DNA of 54,380 nucleotides from Nonomuraea corallina (lineage in GTDB: Bacteria; Actinomycetota; Actinomycetes; Streptosporangiales; Streptosporangiaceae): contig NZ_JAPNNL010000028.1 in the NCBI RefSeq assembly GCF_027620315.1, forward strand, positions 1 through 54,380. Direction: 5' to 3'. Position 1 is the first letter of the stretch. Each line of letters begins with the position of its first letter. The position numbers and the translations under genes are program-made. The notes beneath the pieces were generated by a model that had not been told where the DNA came from, searched no databases, and worked only from the letters and a program-made list of their open reading frames with translations. Below are positions 34,848 to 42,674 of the stretch, one piece after another.

Positions 34848-36041
34848 TTGCTGGATCGCGACCGCTGCCTCGCCCTGGACGCCGAGGACCCGCTGCGGGA
34901 GTTCAGGGACGAGTTCGTGCTCCCCGAAGGGGTCATCTACCTCGTGGGCAACTCGCTCGGCGCGCTCCCGCGCCACGCCCCCGAACGGGTGCGCAGGACG
35001 GTCGAGGACGAGTGGGGCGCCCAGCTCGTCGGCGGCTGGAACAGCGCCGGCTGGTTCGAGCAGCCGCTGACCGCCGGCGACCGGATCGCGCCGCTCATCG
35101 GCGCGGGCCCCGGGCAGGTCGTCGTGGGCAACACCACCTCGATCGCGATCCACCAGGCGGTCGCGGCGGCGGCTCGGCTGCGCCCGGACCGGCGGGTCAT
35201 CGTCTCCGACGCGCGCAACTTCCCGACCGACCACTACATGGTCCAGGGACTGGCCGAGGCGCTCGGCTACGAGCTGCGCGACGTCTCCGAGGGCCGCTTC
35301 GACGACGTGGCGGCGGTGCTGCTGTCGGAGGTCGACTACCGCACCGGCGAACGCCACGACGTGATCGAGGTGACCGCCCGGGTGCAGGCGGCGGGGGCGC
35401 TGATGATCTGGGACGTCTGCCACAGCGTCGGCGCCATGCCGGTGGACGTGTCGGGCGCCGACTTCGCGGTCGGGTGCACGTACAAGTACCTCAACGGCGG
35501 GCCCGGCTCGCCGGCGTTCCTGTACGTGAACCCGCGCCACCAGGACGAGGCCGTCAACGTGCTGTCGGGCTGGTACGGCCACGCCGAGCCGTTCGGGTTC
35601 GAGCCCGGCTACCGGCCGGCCCACGGGGTAAGGCGGTTCGCGGTGAGCACGCCGCACGTGCTGTCGTTCGCCGCGCTGGAGGCCGCGCTGGACGTCTGGG
35701 AGCGGGTGCCGCTGCACCTGCTGCGCGCCAAGAGCGTGGCGCTCGGCGAGATCTTCGCCGGCCTGGTCGGCGACGCCCTGGAACTGGCCTCGCCCGCCGA
35801 CCCCGAACGGCGCGGCAGCCACCTCGCCTTCCGCCATCCCCACGGGTATCCGGTGATGCGGGCGCTCATCGACCGGGGCGTGCACGGCGACTTCCGGGCG
35901 CCCGACATCCTGCGGTTCGGGCTGGCCCCGCTCTACATCCGCTACGTGGACGTCCACGACGCGGCGCGGATCCTGCTGGAGGTCCTGGACAAGGAGCTGT
36001 GGCGGGACGAGAAGTACGCCCGCCGGCTCGCCGTCACGTGA
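34848..36041 (+). CDS. kynU: Kynureninase
   Basis: 397 aa PLP enzyme that cleaves kynurenine to anthranilate, or 3-hydroxykynurenine to 3-hydroxyanthranilate, plus alanine. Typical blocks are IYLVGNSLGALPRHAP, WGAQLVGGWNSAGWFEQPL, IVSDARNFPTDHYM, IWDVCHSVGAMPVDV, and GCTYKYLNGGPGSP with the PLP lysine at residue 213. The TTG start has AAGGAG 7 nt upstream. The next enzyme in the operon uses 3-hydroxyanthranilate, so 3-hydroxykynurenine is the likely substrate. Its end overlaps the convergent MmcQ-like gene by 8 bp. Confidence 0.95.
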   Translation: MLDRDRCLALDAEDPLREFRDEFVLPEGVIYLVGNSLGALPRHAPERVRRTVEDEWGAQLVGGWNSAGWFEQPLTAGDRIAPLIGAGPGQVVVGNTTSIAIHQAVAAAARLRPDRRVIVSDARNFPTDHYMVQGLAEALGYELRDVSEGRFDDVAAVLLSEVDYRTGERHDVIEVTARVQAAGALMIWDVCHSVGAMPVDVSGADFAVGCTYKYLNGGPGSPAFLYVNPRHQDEAVNVLSGWYGHAEPFGFEPGYRPAHGVRRFAVSTPHVLSFAALEAALDVWERVPLHLLRAKSVALGEIFAGLVGDALELASPADPERRGSHLAFRHPHGYPVMRALIDRGVHGDFRAPDILRFGLAPLYIRYVDVHDAARILLEVLDKELWRDEKYARRLAVT

Positions 36042-36411
36042 CCCGGCCGTCCAGCTCCTTGACCGCCCGCTTCGGCGCGACGGCGCGGTAGCTCTCCTCG
36101 ACCCAGTCGATCAGCACGTCGGACGGCGGCAGCGGCGACTCCAGCGGCACCGTCACCCATCCGGCCCTGCCGAGGCCGTAGCCGCTGGGCCGTGCGCCCT
36201 CGACGGCGAGCGCGTGGCCGTGCGCCTCCGTCCGCAGCTTCACCCCGAACGTGGGCCGCCACTTGTCGGTGGGCTCCTCGACGCCGAGGAACAGGAAGAT
36301 CTTCTTGCCGACCTTGACGACGGTGTCGCCCCACGGGTGGTCCTCCCACGCCTCCGGCAGGCCGAGCGCGAACGCGCGCAGCTCCTCCCGGGTGTCGTGC
36401 CATGCGCTCAT
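36034..36411 (-). CDS. MmcQ/YjbR-family protein
   Basis: 125 aa. LRAFALGLPEAWEDHPWGDT and VKVGKKIFLFLG, then KLRTEAHGHALAV and the closing LIDWVEESYRAVAPKR, are the hallmarks of the MmcQ/YjbR (CyaY-like fold) family, proposed to bind DNA. Specific function unknown. ATG 36411 overlaps the stop of the DUF2293 gene by 4 bp, so the pair is co-transcribed; the 3' end overlaps kynU. Confidence 0.87.
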   Translation of the reverse strand: MSAWHDTREELRAFALGLPEAWEDHPWGDTVVKVGKKIFLFLGVEEPTDKWRPTFGVKLRTEAHGHALAVEGARPSGYGLGRAGWVTVPLESPLPPSDVLIDWVEESYRAVAPKRAVKELDGRVT

Positions 36412-37454
36412 CCCGACCCCGTCCTGAACTCGGCCAGTTTCCGTTCGATGGCGTCCCGGATCCGCTCGCGCGCCTCCGCCCGGGGCACCCCCGCCATCAG
36501 CATGGCGTCATAACCGGTGTCCAGGTGACGGATCGACGCGATCACCGCCAACGTGATCGCGTTCTCGTCCAGGGCCCTGGCCGCCGCCGTGCGGCCCACC
36601 CGGCCGCTGCCGCGCAGACCGGCGTGCTCGGCGATGGACCGGGCCCGCTCCGGCGGGCAGCCGGGGAACAGCCGGGCGATCTCGGCCGCCATCCGCTCCT
36701 GGTAGACCACGTCCTGCTCGGCCCTGCGCTCCCGGTCGCGCTCACGCCGGCGCGAGCGCGCGTCCTCGTCGGCCAGGCACCGCTCCTCGGCCCTGGCCAG
36801 CGCCTCCTCCTCGACCAGCAGCCCGCGGCGCTGGTAGACCTTGCGCCGCCGGTCGAACCGGACGACCACCGCCGCCAGCCCGCTCTCCTGCTTGGCCCGG
36901 CGGCTCAGCGCCGCGTTCCCCGCCGCCAGGAACACCAGGTGGTCCAGGTCGGCGCAGGTCAGGCAGTGCGGCCGGTCGTCCTCCATGATCAGGTACGGTC
37001 CGCTGTCGGCGCACCCGGCACACGTCCACGCCGCCGAAGGCTCGACCACGACCAGGTCCGGCGGCCTGGCCTGGCGCTCGGCGATCCGCCGCACCCGCGC
37101 CTCGCTCAGGTCGGGCGACAGCCAGTGGACGGTGAACGGCTCCTGCTCCGGATGCGCGGTGAAGCGCAGCGGGCGGCGGTCGCGGCTGCCCGACACGTAC
37201 GGCGCCGGCACCGGGCGCAGACCCTTGGCCTCCGCCCAGGAGCGCAGCAGGGCGGCCGTGGTGAGCAGGCGGTCGCCGTCGACCGCGGCCAACTCGGCGA
37301 GCGTGGCCGCCCGGCCCTGCCGCCAGACGTCGACGTGCCGCGTGTGCAGCCAGCGCAGCCCCGTCACCACGTCGATGAACGTCACGTAGCGATGGTCGGC
37401 CAGCGCGATCTCGGCGGCCTGGGCGACCCTGCGGGCCAGGTTCGGCTTGCTCAC
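36408..37454 (-). CDS. DUF2293-domain protein with zinc-ribbon-like cysteines
   Basis: 348 aa. The last 85 residues (IARLFPGCPPERARSIAEHA, GSGRVGRTAAARALDENAIT, RHLDTGYDAMLM) form the DUF2293 domain found in bacteria and fungi, function unknown. The middle has a zinc-ribbon-like set CAGC...CLTC, and residues about 200-260 are a highly charged helix (RRRERDRERRAEQD). Basic character suggests nucleic-acid contact, which is inference. GTG 37454 start; divergent from the FKBP-like gene. Confidence 0.8.
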   Translation of the reverse strand: MSKPNLARRVAQAAEIALADHRYVTFIDVVTGLRWLHTRHVDVWRQGRAATLAELAAVDGDRLLTTAALLRSWAEAKGLRPVPAPYVSGSRDRRPLRFTAHPEQEPFTVHWLSPDLSEARVRRIAERQARPPDLVVVEPSAAWTCAGCADSGPYLIMEDDRPHCLTCADLDHLVFLAAGNAALSRRAKQESGLAAVVVRFDRRRKVYQRRGLLVEEEALARAEERCLADEDARSRRRERDRERRAEQDVVYQERMAAEIARLFPGCPPERARSIAEHAGLRGSGRVGRTAAARALDENAITLAVIASIRHLDTGYDAMLMAGVPRAEARERIRDAIERKLAEFRTGSG

Positions 37455-37545
37455 GCCTCTCAGTGTGCCGCGCCTTTGTCACCCGGTGGGCATCCCATGT
37501 GGCGATCGCGGCGAGTATCCGGACGAGTCGTCCTTCGGAGGAATC

Positions 37546-38352
37546 TTGCGCCTGCTCTGGCCCGCCGTGCTCCTGCTCGCCGCCTCGTGCGGCGCCGCCC
37601 CGGCCGCCGCCCCGATGCCCGAGGTCAAGGGCGGGTTCGGGGTCAGGCCGCAGGTGACCGTGCCCGGCGGCAGGCCCGGTCACCGGGTGCGGATGGCGGT
37701 GCTGGTGGCGGGCCGGGGACGGCTGACCTCTCCTGGGGACGTGGTGCTGGCCGACGTCGAGATCCGCCGGTGGCAGGACAACGTCTCCCGGCTGAGCACG
37801 TACGAGACCCACCGGCCGGTCGCGGTCGTGCTCGACGGGCGGCCGCTCCCGCGCGCCTGGCGCGAGGCCGTCGCCGGCCGGGCGGCGGGCAGCCGGGTGC
37901 TGCTGGTCGGGCCCGCCGCGCAGGTGCTCGGCCCGGACCTGCGCGCGGACACCGAAGGGCTGCGGCCCGACGAGCCGCTGGTGGCGGTCATCGACGTGCT
38001 CGGCGGCTATCCGCCGGACGCCCGCCTGGTCGGCCGGCCGCTGCCCACGCCGCCCGCCGACCTCACCCCGCAGGCCCCGGCCCGCACGCTCATCGGGGGC
38101 TCGGGGGACGCGGTGCGCGCCGGATCCAAGGTGGTGGTGCAGTACGTCGCCGTCGCGTGGCCGTCGAGGACCGTGGCGGACTCCTCGTACCGCGCCGGCG
38201 GCCCGGCCGCCTTCACGCTGGCCCGGGACGGCGCGCCGGCCGGCTGGGTGGAGGGGCTGCGCGGCCAGCGGGTCGGCGGCAGGGTCGCGTTCGGCTCGCC
38301 GGCCGCCGGGCTGCTGTACGTGGTCGACATCGTGGACTGCGTGAACTGCTGA
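37546..38352 (+). CDS. FKBP-type peptidyl-prolyl isomerase-like lipoprotein
   Basis: 268 aa. The signal ends LAASC (Cys15), so it is a lipoprotein. Two FKBP-like segments follow: VVLADVEIRRWQDN...LPRAWREAVAGRAAGSRVLL, then VVVQYVAVAWPSRTVADSSY...GWVEGLRGQRVGGRVAFGSP. Aromatic active-site residues are poorly kept, so catalysis is doubtful; a chaperone role outside the membrane is plausible. TTG 37546 is chosen because GGAGG lies 4-5 nt before it; the longer frame from 37447 lacks a site. Confidence 0.8.
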   Translation: MRLLWPAVLLLAASCGAAPAAAPMPEVKGGFGVRPQVTVPGGRPGHRVRMAVLVAGRGRLTSPGDVVLADVEIRRWQDNVSRLSTYETHRPVAVVLDGRPLPRAWREAVAGRAAGSRVLLVGPAAQVLGPDLRADTEGLRPDEPLVAVIDVLGGYPPDARLVGRPLPTPPADLTPQAPARTLIGGSGDAVRAGSKVVVQYVAVAWPSRTVADSSYRAGGPAAFTLARDGAPAGWVEGLRGQRVGGRVAFGSPAAGLLYVVDIVDCVNC

Positions 38353-38361
38353 CCACGGCCC

Positions 38362-39117
38362 TCAGCTGGTCGCGCGCCAGGACAGGGACAGGCCGGTGGC
38401 GGCGCGTTCGGTGCGGATCTCCATCATGGTGCCCAGGATGGTGGCGTGGTCGGACACCACGGGGACGGCGTCGGGCGTGTAGGTGATGCGGGTGCTGAGG
38501 AGCACCGGACTGCCCTCGGGCTCGTGCAGGCGGCGCGCGGCGGCGGGGTCCAGCAGGCCGGGCCGGACCGCCTCCGACGCCCGCGCCACCGCCACCCCCA
38601 CGTCGGCCAGGGCCGCGTAGAGGGAGACGGCGGCGAAGTCGCGGTCGCGGATCTGGTCGGCCACCGGCCGGCGCACCCAGGACACCTGGTGCACGGCGGG
38701 ACGACCGGCGAACTCGCGGACCCGTTCCAGCCGCAGCGCGGTGTCACCGGGGCGCAGCCGCAGCTCGGCGGCGATCACGGCCGGGGCCCGTCGCATCGCC
38801 CGCCCGGCCACTACGGTCCGCACGTCGTGGCCCTGCTCGCGCAGGTCGTCGGCCAGGCTGCGGAGCGAGCCGAGCTGGTAGGCCAGGTGGGGCGGGGACA
38901 CGTACGTGCCCTTGCCCGGCCGCTGCACGATCAGCCTCTCGTCGCTGAGCTCGCGCAGCGCCTGGCGCAGCGTCATGAGGGTCACCCCGTAGGAGGCGCT
39001 CAGCTCCCGCTGCGGGGGCAGCGCCTCGCCCGGGGCGTAGTGTCCCGACCGGATCTTGGCGGCGAGGTCGGCGGCGATGGCGCGGTATCTCGCCTCATGT
39101 CCGGCGTCGGGGGTCAT
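38362..39117 (-). CDS. GntR/UTRA-family regulator of the trpBA operon
   Basis: 251 aa. The winged helix is YRAIADLAAKIRSGHYAPG-like (residues 11-30) followed by LPPQRELSASYGVTLMTLRQ; the UTRA domain contains PGDTALRLERVREFAGRPAV and VLLSTRITYTPDAVPVVSDH. It starts 9 bp after the trpA stop and is therefore the third gene of trpB-trpA-gntR. Two GTTATAGAAC copies overlie the trpB promoter, the likely operator. The ligand may be tryptophan, indole or a kynurenine compound; unproven. Confidence 0.88.
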   Translation of the reverse strand: MTPDAGHEARYRAIAADLAAKIRSGHYAPGEALPPQRELSASYGVTLMTLRQALRELSDERLIVQRPGKGTYVSPPHLAYQLGSLRSLADDLREQGHDVRTVVAGRAMRRAPAVIAAELRLRPGDTALRLERVREFAGRPAVHQVSWVRRPVADQIRDRDFAAVSLYAALADVGVAVARASEAVRPGLLDPAAARRLHEPEGSPVLLSTRITYTPDAVPVVSDHATILGTMMEIRTERAATGLSLSWRATS

Positions 39118-39126
39118 CGTGGTGCG

Positions 39127-39903
39127 TCACTCCTGGTCGAGGGCCCGGCGCAGGGCCGCGAGGAAGGTCAGCACGTCGTCCGGCCCTGCCCCGTCGAGCA
39201 CCCGCCGCATGACCGCGGCGCCGACCACCACGCCGTCGGCGTGCCGGCGGGCCTCGCGCGCCTGGTCAGGCGTGGAAATGCCAAATCCTAGCAAGACAGG
39301 GCGGTCGGAGACGCTCCTGATCCGCGCGGTGAGCTCGCCCGCCGAGGCGGCGAGGCCGGCCCGCTCGCCGGTGGTGCCCATCAGCGAGACCGCGTAGACG
39401 AACCCGCGGCTGCGGCGCGCGATCTCCCCGAGCCTCGGGTCCGGCGTGGCAGGAGAGGCCAGCAGGGCGAGGTCGATCCCGGCGGCGGCGGCCACGCCGG
39501 CCAGCTCGTCCGCCTCGTGGACCGGCAGGTCGGGCACGATCAGGCCGCTGACGCCGGCCCGGCGCAGCGCGGCGCAGAACGCCCCGGGGCCGTCGTGCAG
39601 CACCAGGTTGTAGTAGGTGCTGGCGACCAGCGGCACGCCCAGGCCGGCGACCTCGGCCAGGTCGGCGAGAACGCGGCGGGTGCTCGCCCCCCGGGCCAGC
39701 GCGGCCTCGCTCGCCCGCTGGATGGTGACGCCGTCGAGTGTCGGATCGGAGAACGGCAGCCCGACCTCGATCGCGTCGGCCCCCGCCGCGGCGAACGCTT
39801 CCAGGTACCGCGTCCAGCCAGGCGCGATGCCCCCGGTGACGTACGGCATGAGCAGGCCGCGGCCGGTGTCCCGGCGGGCGCGCAGACGGTCCTCGACGGT
39901 CAC
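39127..39903 (-). CDS. trpA: Tryptophan synthase alpha chain
   Basis: 258 aa TIM barrel that cleaves indole-3-glycerol phosphate. Catalytic Glu46 and Asp53 are in AIEVGLPFSDPTLDG, loop 6 is SLMGTTGERAG, and the phosphate site is VLLGFGISTPDQAREA. The usual FSDPxADGP is FSDPTLDGV here, a small deviation. GTG 39903 overlaps the trpB stop by 4 bp, giving coupled translation as expected for the alpha2beta2 complex. Confidence 0.95.
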   Translation of the reverse strand: MTVEDRLRARRDTGRGLLMPYVTGGIAPGWTRYLEAFAAAGADAIEVGLPFSDPTLDGVTIQRASEAALARGASTRRVLADLAEVAGLGVPLVASTYYNLVLHDGPGAFCAALRRAGVSGLIVPDLPVHEADELAGVAAAAGIDLALLASPATPDPRLGEIARRSRGFVYAVSLMGTTGERAGLAASAGELTARIRSVSDRPVLLGFGISTPDQAREARRHADGVVVGAAVMRRVLDGAGPDDVLTFLAALRRALDQE

Positions 39904-41105
39904 AGCAGCTCCTTCAGAGTGGAGATGTCCTTGTCGCCCCGGCCGGACAGCGTCATCAGGACCGTCGATCCGGCGGGCAGGCCGCCGTCGCCCGCGGCGC
40001 GGATCACCCAGGCGAGGGCGTGCGCCGACTCGAGCGCGGGGACGATGCCCTCGGTCCGCGCCAGCCGCAGCGCCGCGCCGACCGCCTCCTCGTCGGTCAC
40101 CGTGACGTACCGGGCCCGGCCCAGGTCGCGCAGGTGGGCGTGCTCCGGTCCGACCCCGGGGTAGTCGAGCCCGGCGGCGATGGAGTGCGCCTCGACGATC
40201 TGGCCGTCGCCGTCCTGCAGGAAAAGCGAGCGGCAGCCGTGCAGGACGCCGAGCCTGCCGCGGGACGCCCCGGCGCCGCCCTCCGCCTCGACGCCGACGA
40301 AGCGCGCCGGGGTGTCGGCGAACCCGGCGAACGTGCCGGCCGCGTTGGAGCCGCCGCCCACGCACGCGACCACGTGGTCGGGCAGGCCGGTCCGCAGCTC
40401 GGCGGCGCACTGCGCGCGGGCCTCGTCGCCGATGACCCGCTGCAACTCCCTGACCATCCACGGGTACGGGTCCGGGCCGATCACCGAGCCGACGCAGTAG
40501 TGGGAGTCGCCGGTCGCGCCCACCCAGTGCCGCATGGCCTCGCTGGTCGCGTCCTTGAGCGTACGGCTGCCCGTGGTCACCGGGACCACCTCGGCGCCCA
40601 GCAGGCGCATCCTGAAGACGTTCAGGTCCTGCCGCTCGATGTCGCGCTCGCCCATGAAGACCGTGGCCTCCAGCCCGAGCAGCGCGGCGGCGGTCGCGGT
40701 GGCCACCCCGTGCTGGCCCGCCCCCGTCTCGGCGATCAACCGCCGCCGTCCCATCCGCGCGGCGAGCAGAGCCTGGCCCAGCACATTGTTGATCTTGTGG
40801 GACCCGGTGTGGGTGAGGTCCTCGCGCTTGAGCCAGAGCCGCACGCCCAGCTCCCGCGACAGCCGCCGGGCCGGGGTGAGCGGGGTCGGCCGCCCGGCGT
40901 GCACGGCGAGCAGCTCCGCCAGGTCGCCCCGGAACCCCGGGTCCGCCCACGCCTCCCGGAACGCCTCCTCCACCTCGCGGCACGCCTCCACCAGCGACTC
41001 CGGCGCGTACCGCCCGCCGTAGTCCCCGAACCGGCCCCGCGCCCCGGGCTCACCCATCGTCCCGGCCACCGGGGCGGCCTCACGCCATGGCGACACGTAT
41101 CGCAT
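39900..41105 (-). CDS. trpB: Tryptophan synthase beta chain
   Basis: 401 aa PLP enzyme joining indole and serine. LTHTGSHKINNVLGQAL carries the PLP lysine (Lys104), AETGAGQHGVATATAAALLG is the COMM-domain entry with catalytic Glu, and ACVGGGSNAAGTFAGF binds the PLP phosphate. It is a TrpB1-type chain. ATG 41105 has GAGGTG upstream. No other trp genes (trpE, D, C, F) are visible, so this is probably either a second copy or a salvage operon for indole. Confidence 0.96.
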   Translation of the reverse strand: MRYVSPWREAAPVAGTMGEPGARGRFGDYGGRYAPESLVEACREVEEAFREAWADPGFRGDLAELLAVHAGRPTPLTPARRLSRELGVRLWLKREDLTHTGSHKINNVLGQALLAARMGRRRLIAETGAGQHGVATATAAALLGLEATVFMGERDIERQDLNVFRMRLLGAEVVPVTTGSRTLKDATSEAMRHWVGATGDSHYCVGSVIGPDPYPWMVRELQRVIGDEARAQCAAELRTGLPDHVVACVGGGSNAAGTFAGFADTPARFVGVEAEGGAGASRGRLGVLHGCRSLFLQDGDGQIVEAHSIAAGLDYPGVGPEHAHLRDLGRARYVTVTDEEAVGAALRLARTEGIVPALESAHALAWVIRAAGDGGLPAGSTVLMTLSGRGDKDISTLKELL

Positions 41106-41119
41106 CCCGCACCCACCTC

Positions 41120-41149
41120 GTTCTATAACTCATCACAGAGTTCTATAAC
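41120..41149 (-). promoter_or_regulatory. Two GTTATAGAAC operator-like repeats on the trpB promoter
   Basis: GTTCTATAAC (plus strand) occurs at 41120-41129 and 41140-41149, exactly 20 bp apart, so both lie on the same face of the helix. Each is nearly palindromic (GTT...AAC). On the minus strand TATAGA may serve as -10 about 20-40 bp before the trpB ATG, so a bound GntR protein would block the promoter. Confidence 0.6.
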
Positions 41150-41271
41150 AGTGAGCATGACACGAGGACGCCGGGGAACGCCACCCATGGCGGCCGGCCG
41201 TACGGGAGCGGCTCGCGCGGCGGGGGTCGGCCGTACGGGAGCGGAGGAGAGGCGTCCGGCGCGGTCGGTGG

Positions 41272-42615
41272 TCAGTCGTTGGGGAGCAGGCGGCGGAAGA
41301 GGCGCCTGACGCGGGAGCCCGAGCCCGCGCCCTCCAGGGCGGCCAGCGACTCCGCCGCCGTCGGCCGCTTGGCCGGGGCGGGGTCGATCATGCGCCGCAC
41401 CACCTCGGGGACCTCCTGCCCGTACGCGTCGGCACTGGTCGGCAGCGCGCCGGTGAGGAGCTGGTAGGCGATCACGCCGGCCGCGTACACGTCGGCGGCG
41501 GCGGTCATCCGATCCGCCTTGTCGTGGCACTCGGGCGCGACGTAATGAGCGTCGAGCACGTTGTTGAGCTCGTGCACCACCGTGTAGTCGCGCGGCCCCG
41601 GCTTGGCGTAGTCGAACCCGGTCAGCACCGCGTGGCCCTCGTCGGTCACCAGCACGCTGGCCGGGGTGAGCGCGCGGTGGATCACCCCGTGGGCGTGCGC
41701 GTGGGCCAGGCCGCGCAGCAGGTCCTGGATCACGCTCAGCCGCTCACCCCGGCCCAGCCGCAGGTGGAGGGCCTGGCCGTGGACGTCGTCGAGCACGAGC
41801 ACGAACCGGCTCTCGTCGTCGATGGCGAAGAAGTCGCGCGAGCGCACCACGCACGGGTGCGGCGGGATCCTGGCCAGGGTCTGGTAGGCGTTGGCGATGC
41901 GCTGCCGCTCGGCCGCCCTGGCCGCCTGGTCGGCGAGCGGGTCGGCCTGGTAGACCCGGAGCAGCACGGTCTCGCTGCCCGGCAGCGTGGCGTTGAACGC
42001 GCGGTATTCGGTGACCCGCGCGTCGCCGCCGAGCTGCTCCTCGACCTCCCAGTTGCCGAACCGGGGCGGGGCGGTGCTGCGCCGCACGGTCTGGTTGAGC
42101 GCGTCGAGCACGGCGGTCAGGTAGGGGCGCACGTCGGGGCTGCAGCCGCGCCGCACCCGCCTGACGTCGCTCAACGTCGGGATCAGGCCGGACAGGTCGG
42201 TGACGCTGCCCGCGTCGCGTCCGGCGGGGTCGATCAGCCGGGCGTCGGGCGAGGTGAGCACCACCAGGCTGTCGACGTAGACCCGCTCCAGCTGGGTCGC
42301 CCGCGAGACGAGCAGACCCTTGAGCGCCTTGGCCGTGCCGCGCAGCTTGGTGACCGGCGAGCCGAACGCCTCCCTGCGCGGCGGGAACCAGCGCGCACCG
42401 GACACCTCGATCCGGCCCCTGGTGCCCTTGACGTCCACGACCACCAGCGCGTGCCCGGTCAGCACCAGCAGGTCCACCTCGAAGAGATCGTCGCCGCGGG
42501 GCACCTCGACGTTGTGGAGCAGCAACCAGTCGGCGGGCGCGTGGTCCCTCAGGTACGCGATCACGCGCCGTTCGGCGTCGTTGACCGGCTGCCCACCCCC
42601 GACGATCTGTGCCAT
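41272..42615 (-). CDS. NERD-domain pseudokinase
   Basis: 447 aa. Residues about 10-125 are a NERD (nuclease-related) domain with a PD-(D/E)xK-like signature, DLFEVDLLVL then VVVDVKGTRG (Asp48, Asp61, Lys63). Residues about 186-435 are a protein-kinase fold that keeps the C-lobe markers (VAPEC, DVYAAGVIAYQLLTG) but has lost catalysis: no Gly-rich loop (LGGDARV), Arg220 instead of the VAIK lysine, HRA (313-315) instead of HRD, and GFD (333-335) in place of DFG. The kinase half is probably a sensor or scaffold for the NERD half. The NERD-kinase pairing recalls PglW of phage-defence loci, but the other Pgl/BREX genes are absent. Confidence 0.85.
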   Translation of the reverse strand: MAQIVGGGQPVNDAERRVIAYLRDHAPADWLLLHNVEVPRGDDLFEVDLLVLTGHALVVVDVKGTRGRIEVSGARWFPPRREAFGSPVTKLRGTAKALKGLLVSRATQLERVYVDSLVVLTSPDARLIDPAGRDAGSVTDLSGLIPTLSDVRRVRRGCSPDVRPYLTAVLDALNQTVRRSTAPPRFGNWEVEEQLGGDARVTEYRAFNATLPGSETVLLRVYQADPLADQAARAAERQRIANAYQTLARIPPHPCVVRSRDFFAIDDESRFVLVLDDVHGQALHLRLGRGERLSVIQDLLRGLAHAHAHGVIHRALTPASVLVTDEGHAVLTGFDYAKPGPRDYTVVHELNNVLDAHYVAPECHDKADRMTAAADVYAAGVIAYQLLTGALPTSADAYGQEVPEVVRRMIDPAPAKRPTAAESLAALEGAGSGSRVRRLFRRLLPND

Positions 42616-42639
42616 GGGCCTATCCTCGCACGGATACAG

Positions 42640-42674
42640 TTGACAACATAATGTCGTTATGACAGTATATTGTC
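42640..42674 (+). promoter_or_regulatory. Operator-promoter of the PfpI-marR operon
   Basis: TTGACA (42640-42645) with an A/T-rich -10 around 42663-42671 abuts the GTG at 42675. An imperfect long dyad, GACAACATA against TATATTGTC, and an inner TGTC-N5-GACA cover the same stretch. It is the likely autoregulatory site of the MarR protein in the operon. Confidence 0.5.

Noticed and set aside
39127..41105. Full trp operon with leader-peptide attenuation
   Set aside because: Only trpB and trpA are present, and no Trp-rich leader ORF is visible upstream; instead two operator-like repeats lie on the promoter.
41272..42615. Active Ser/Thr kinase or BREX PglW
   Set aside because: Catalytic Lys, HRD Asp and DFG are all replaced, length is far below PglW, and no pgl/brx genes are next to it.
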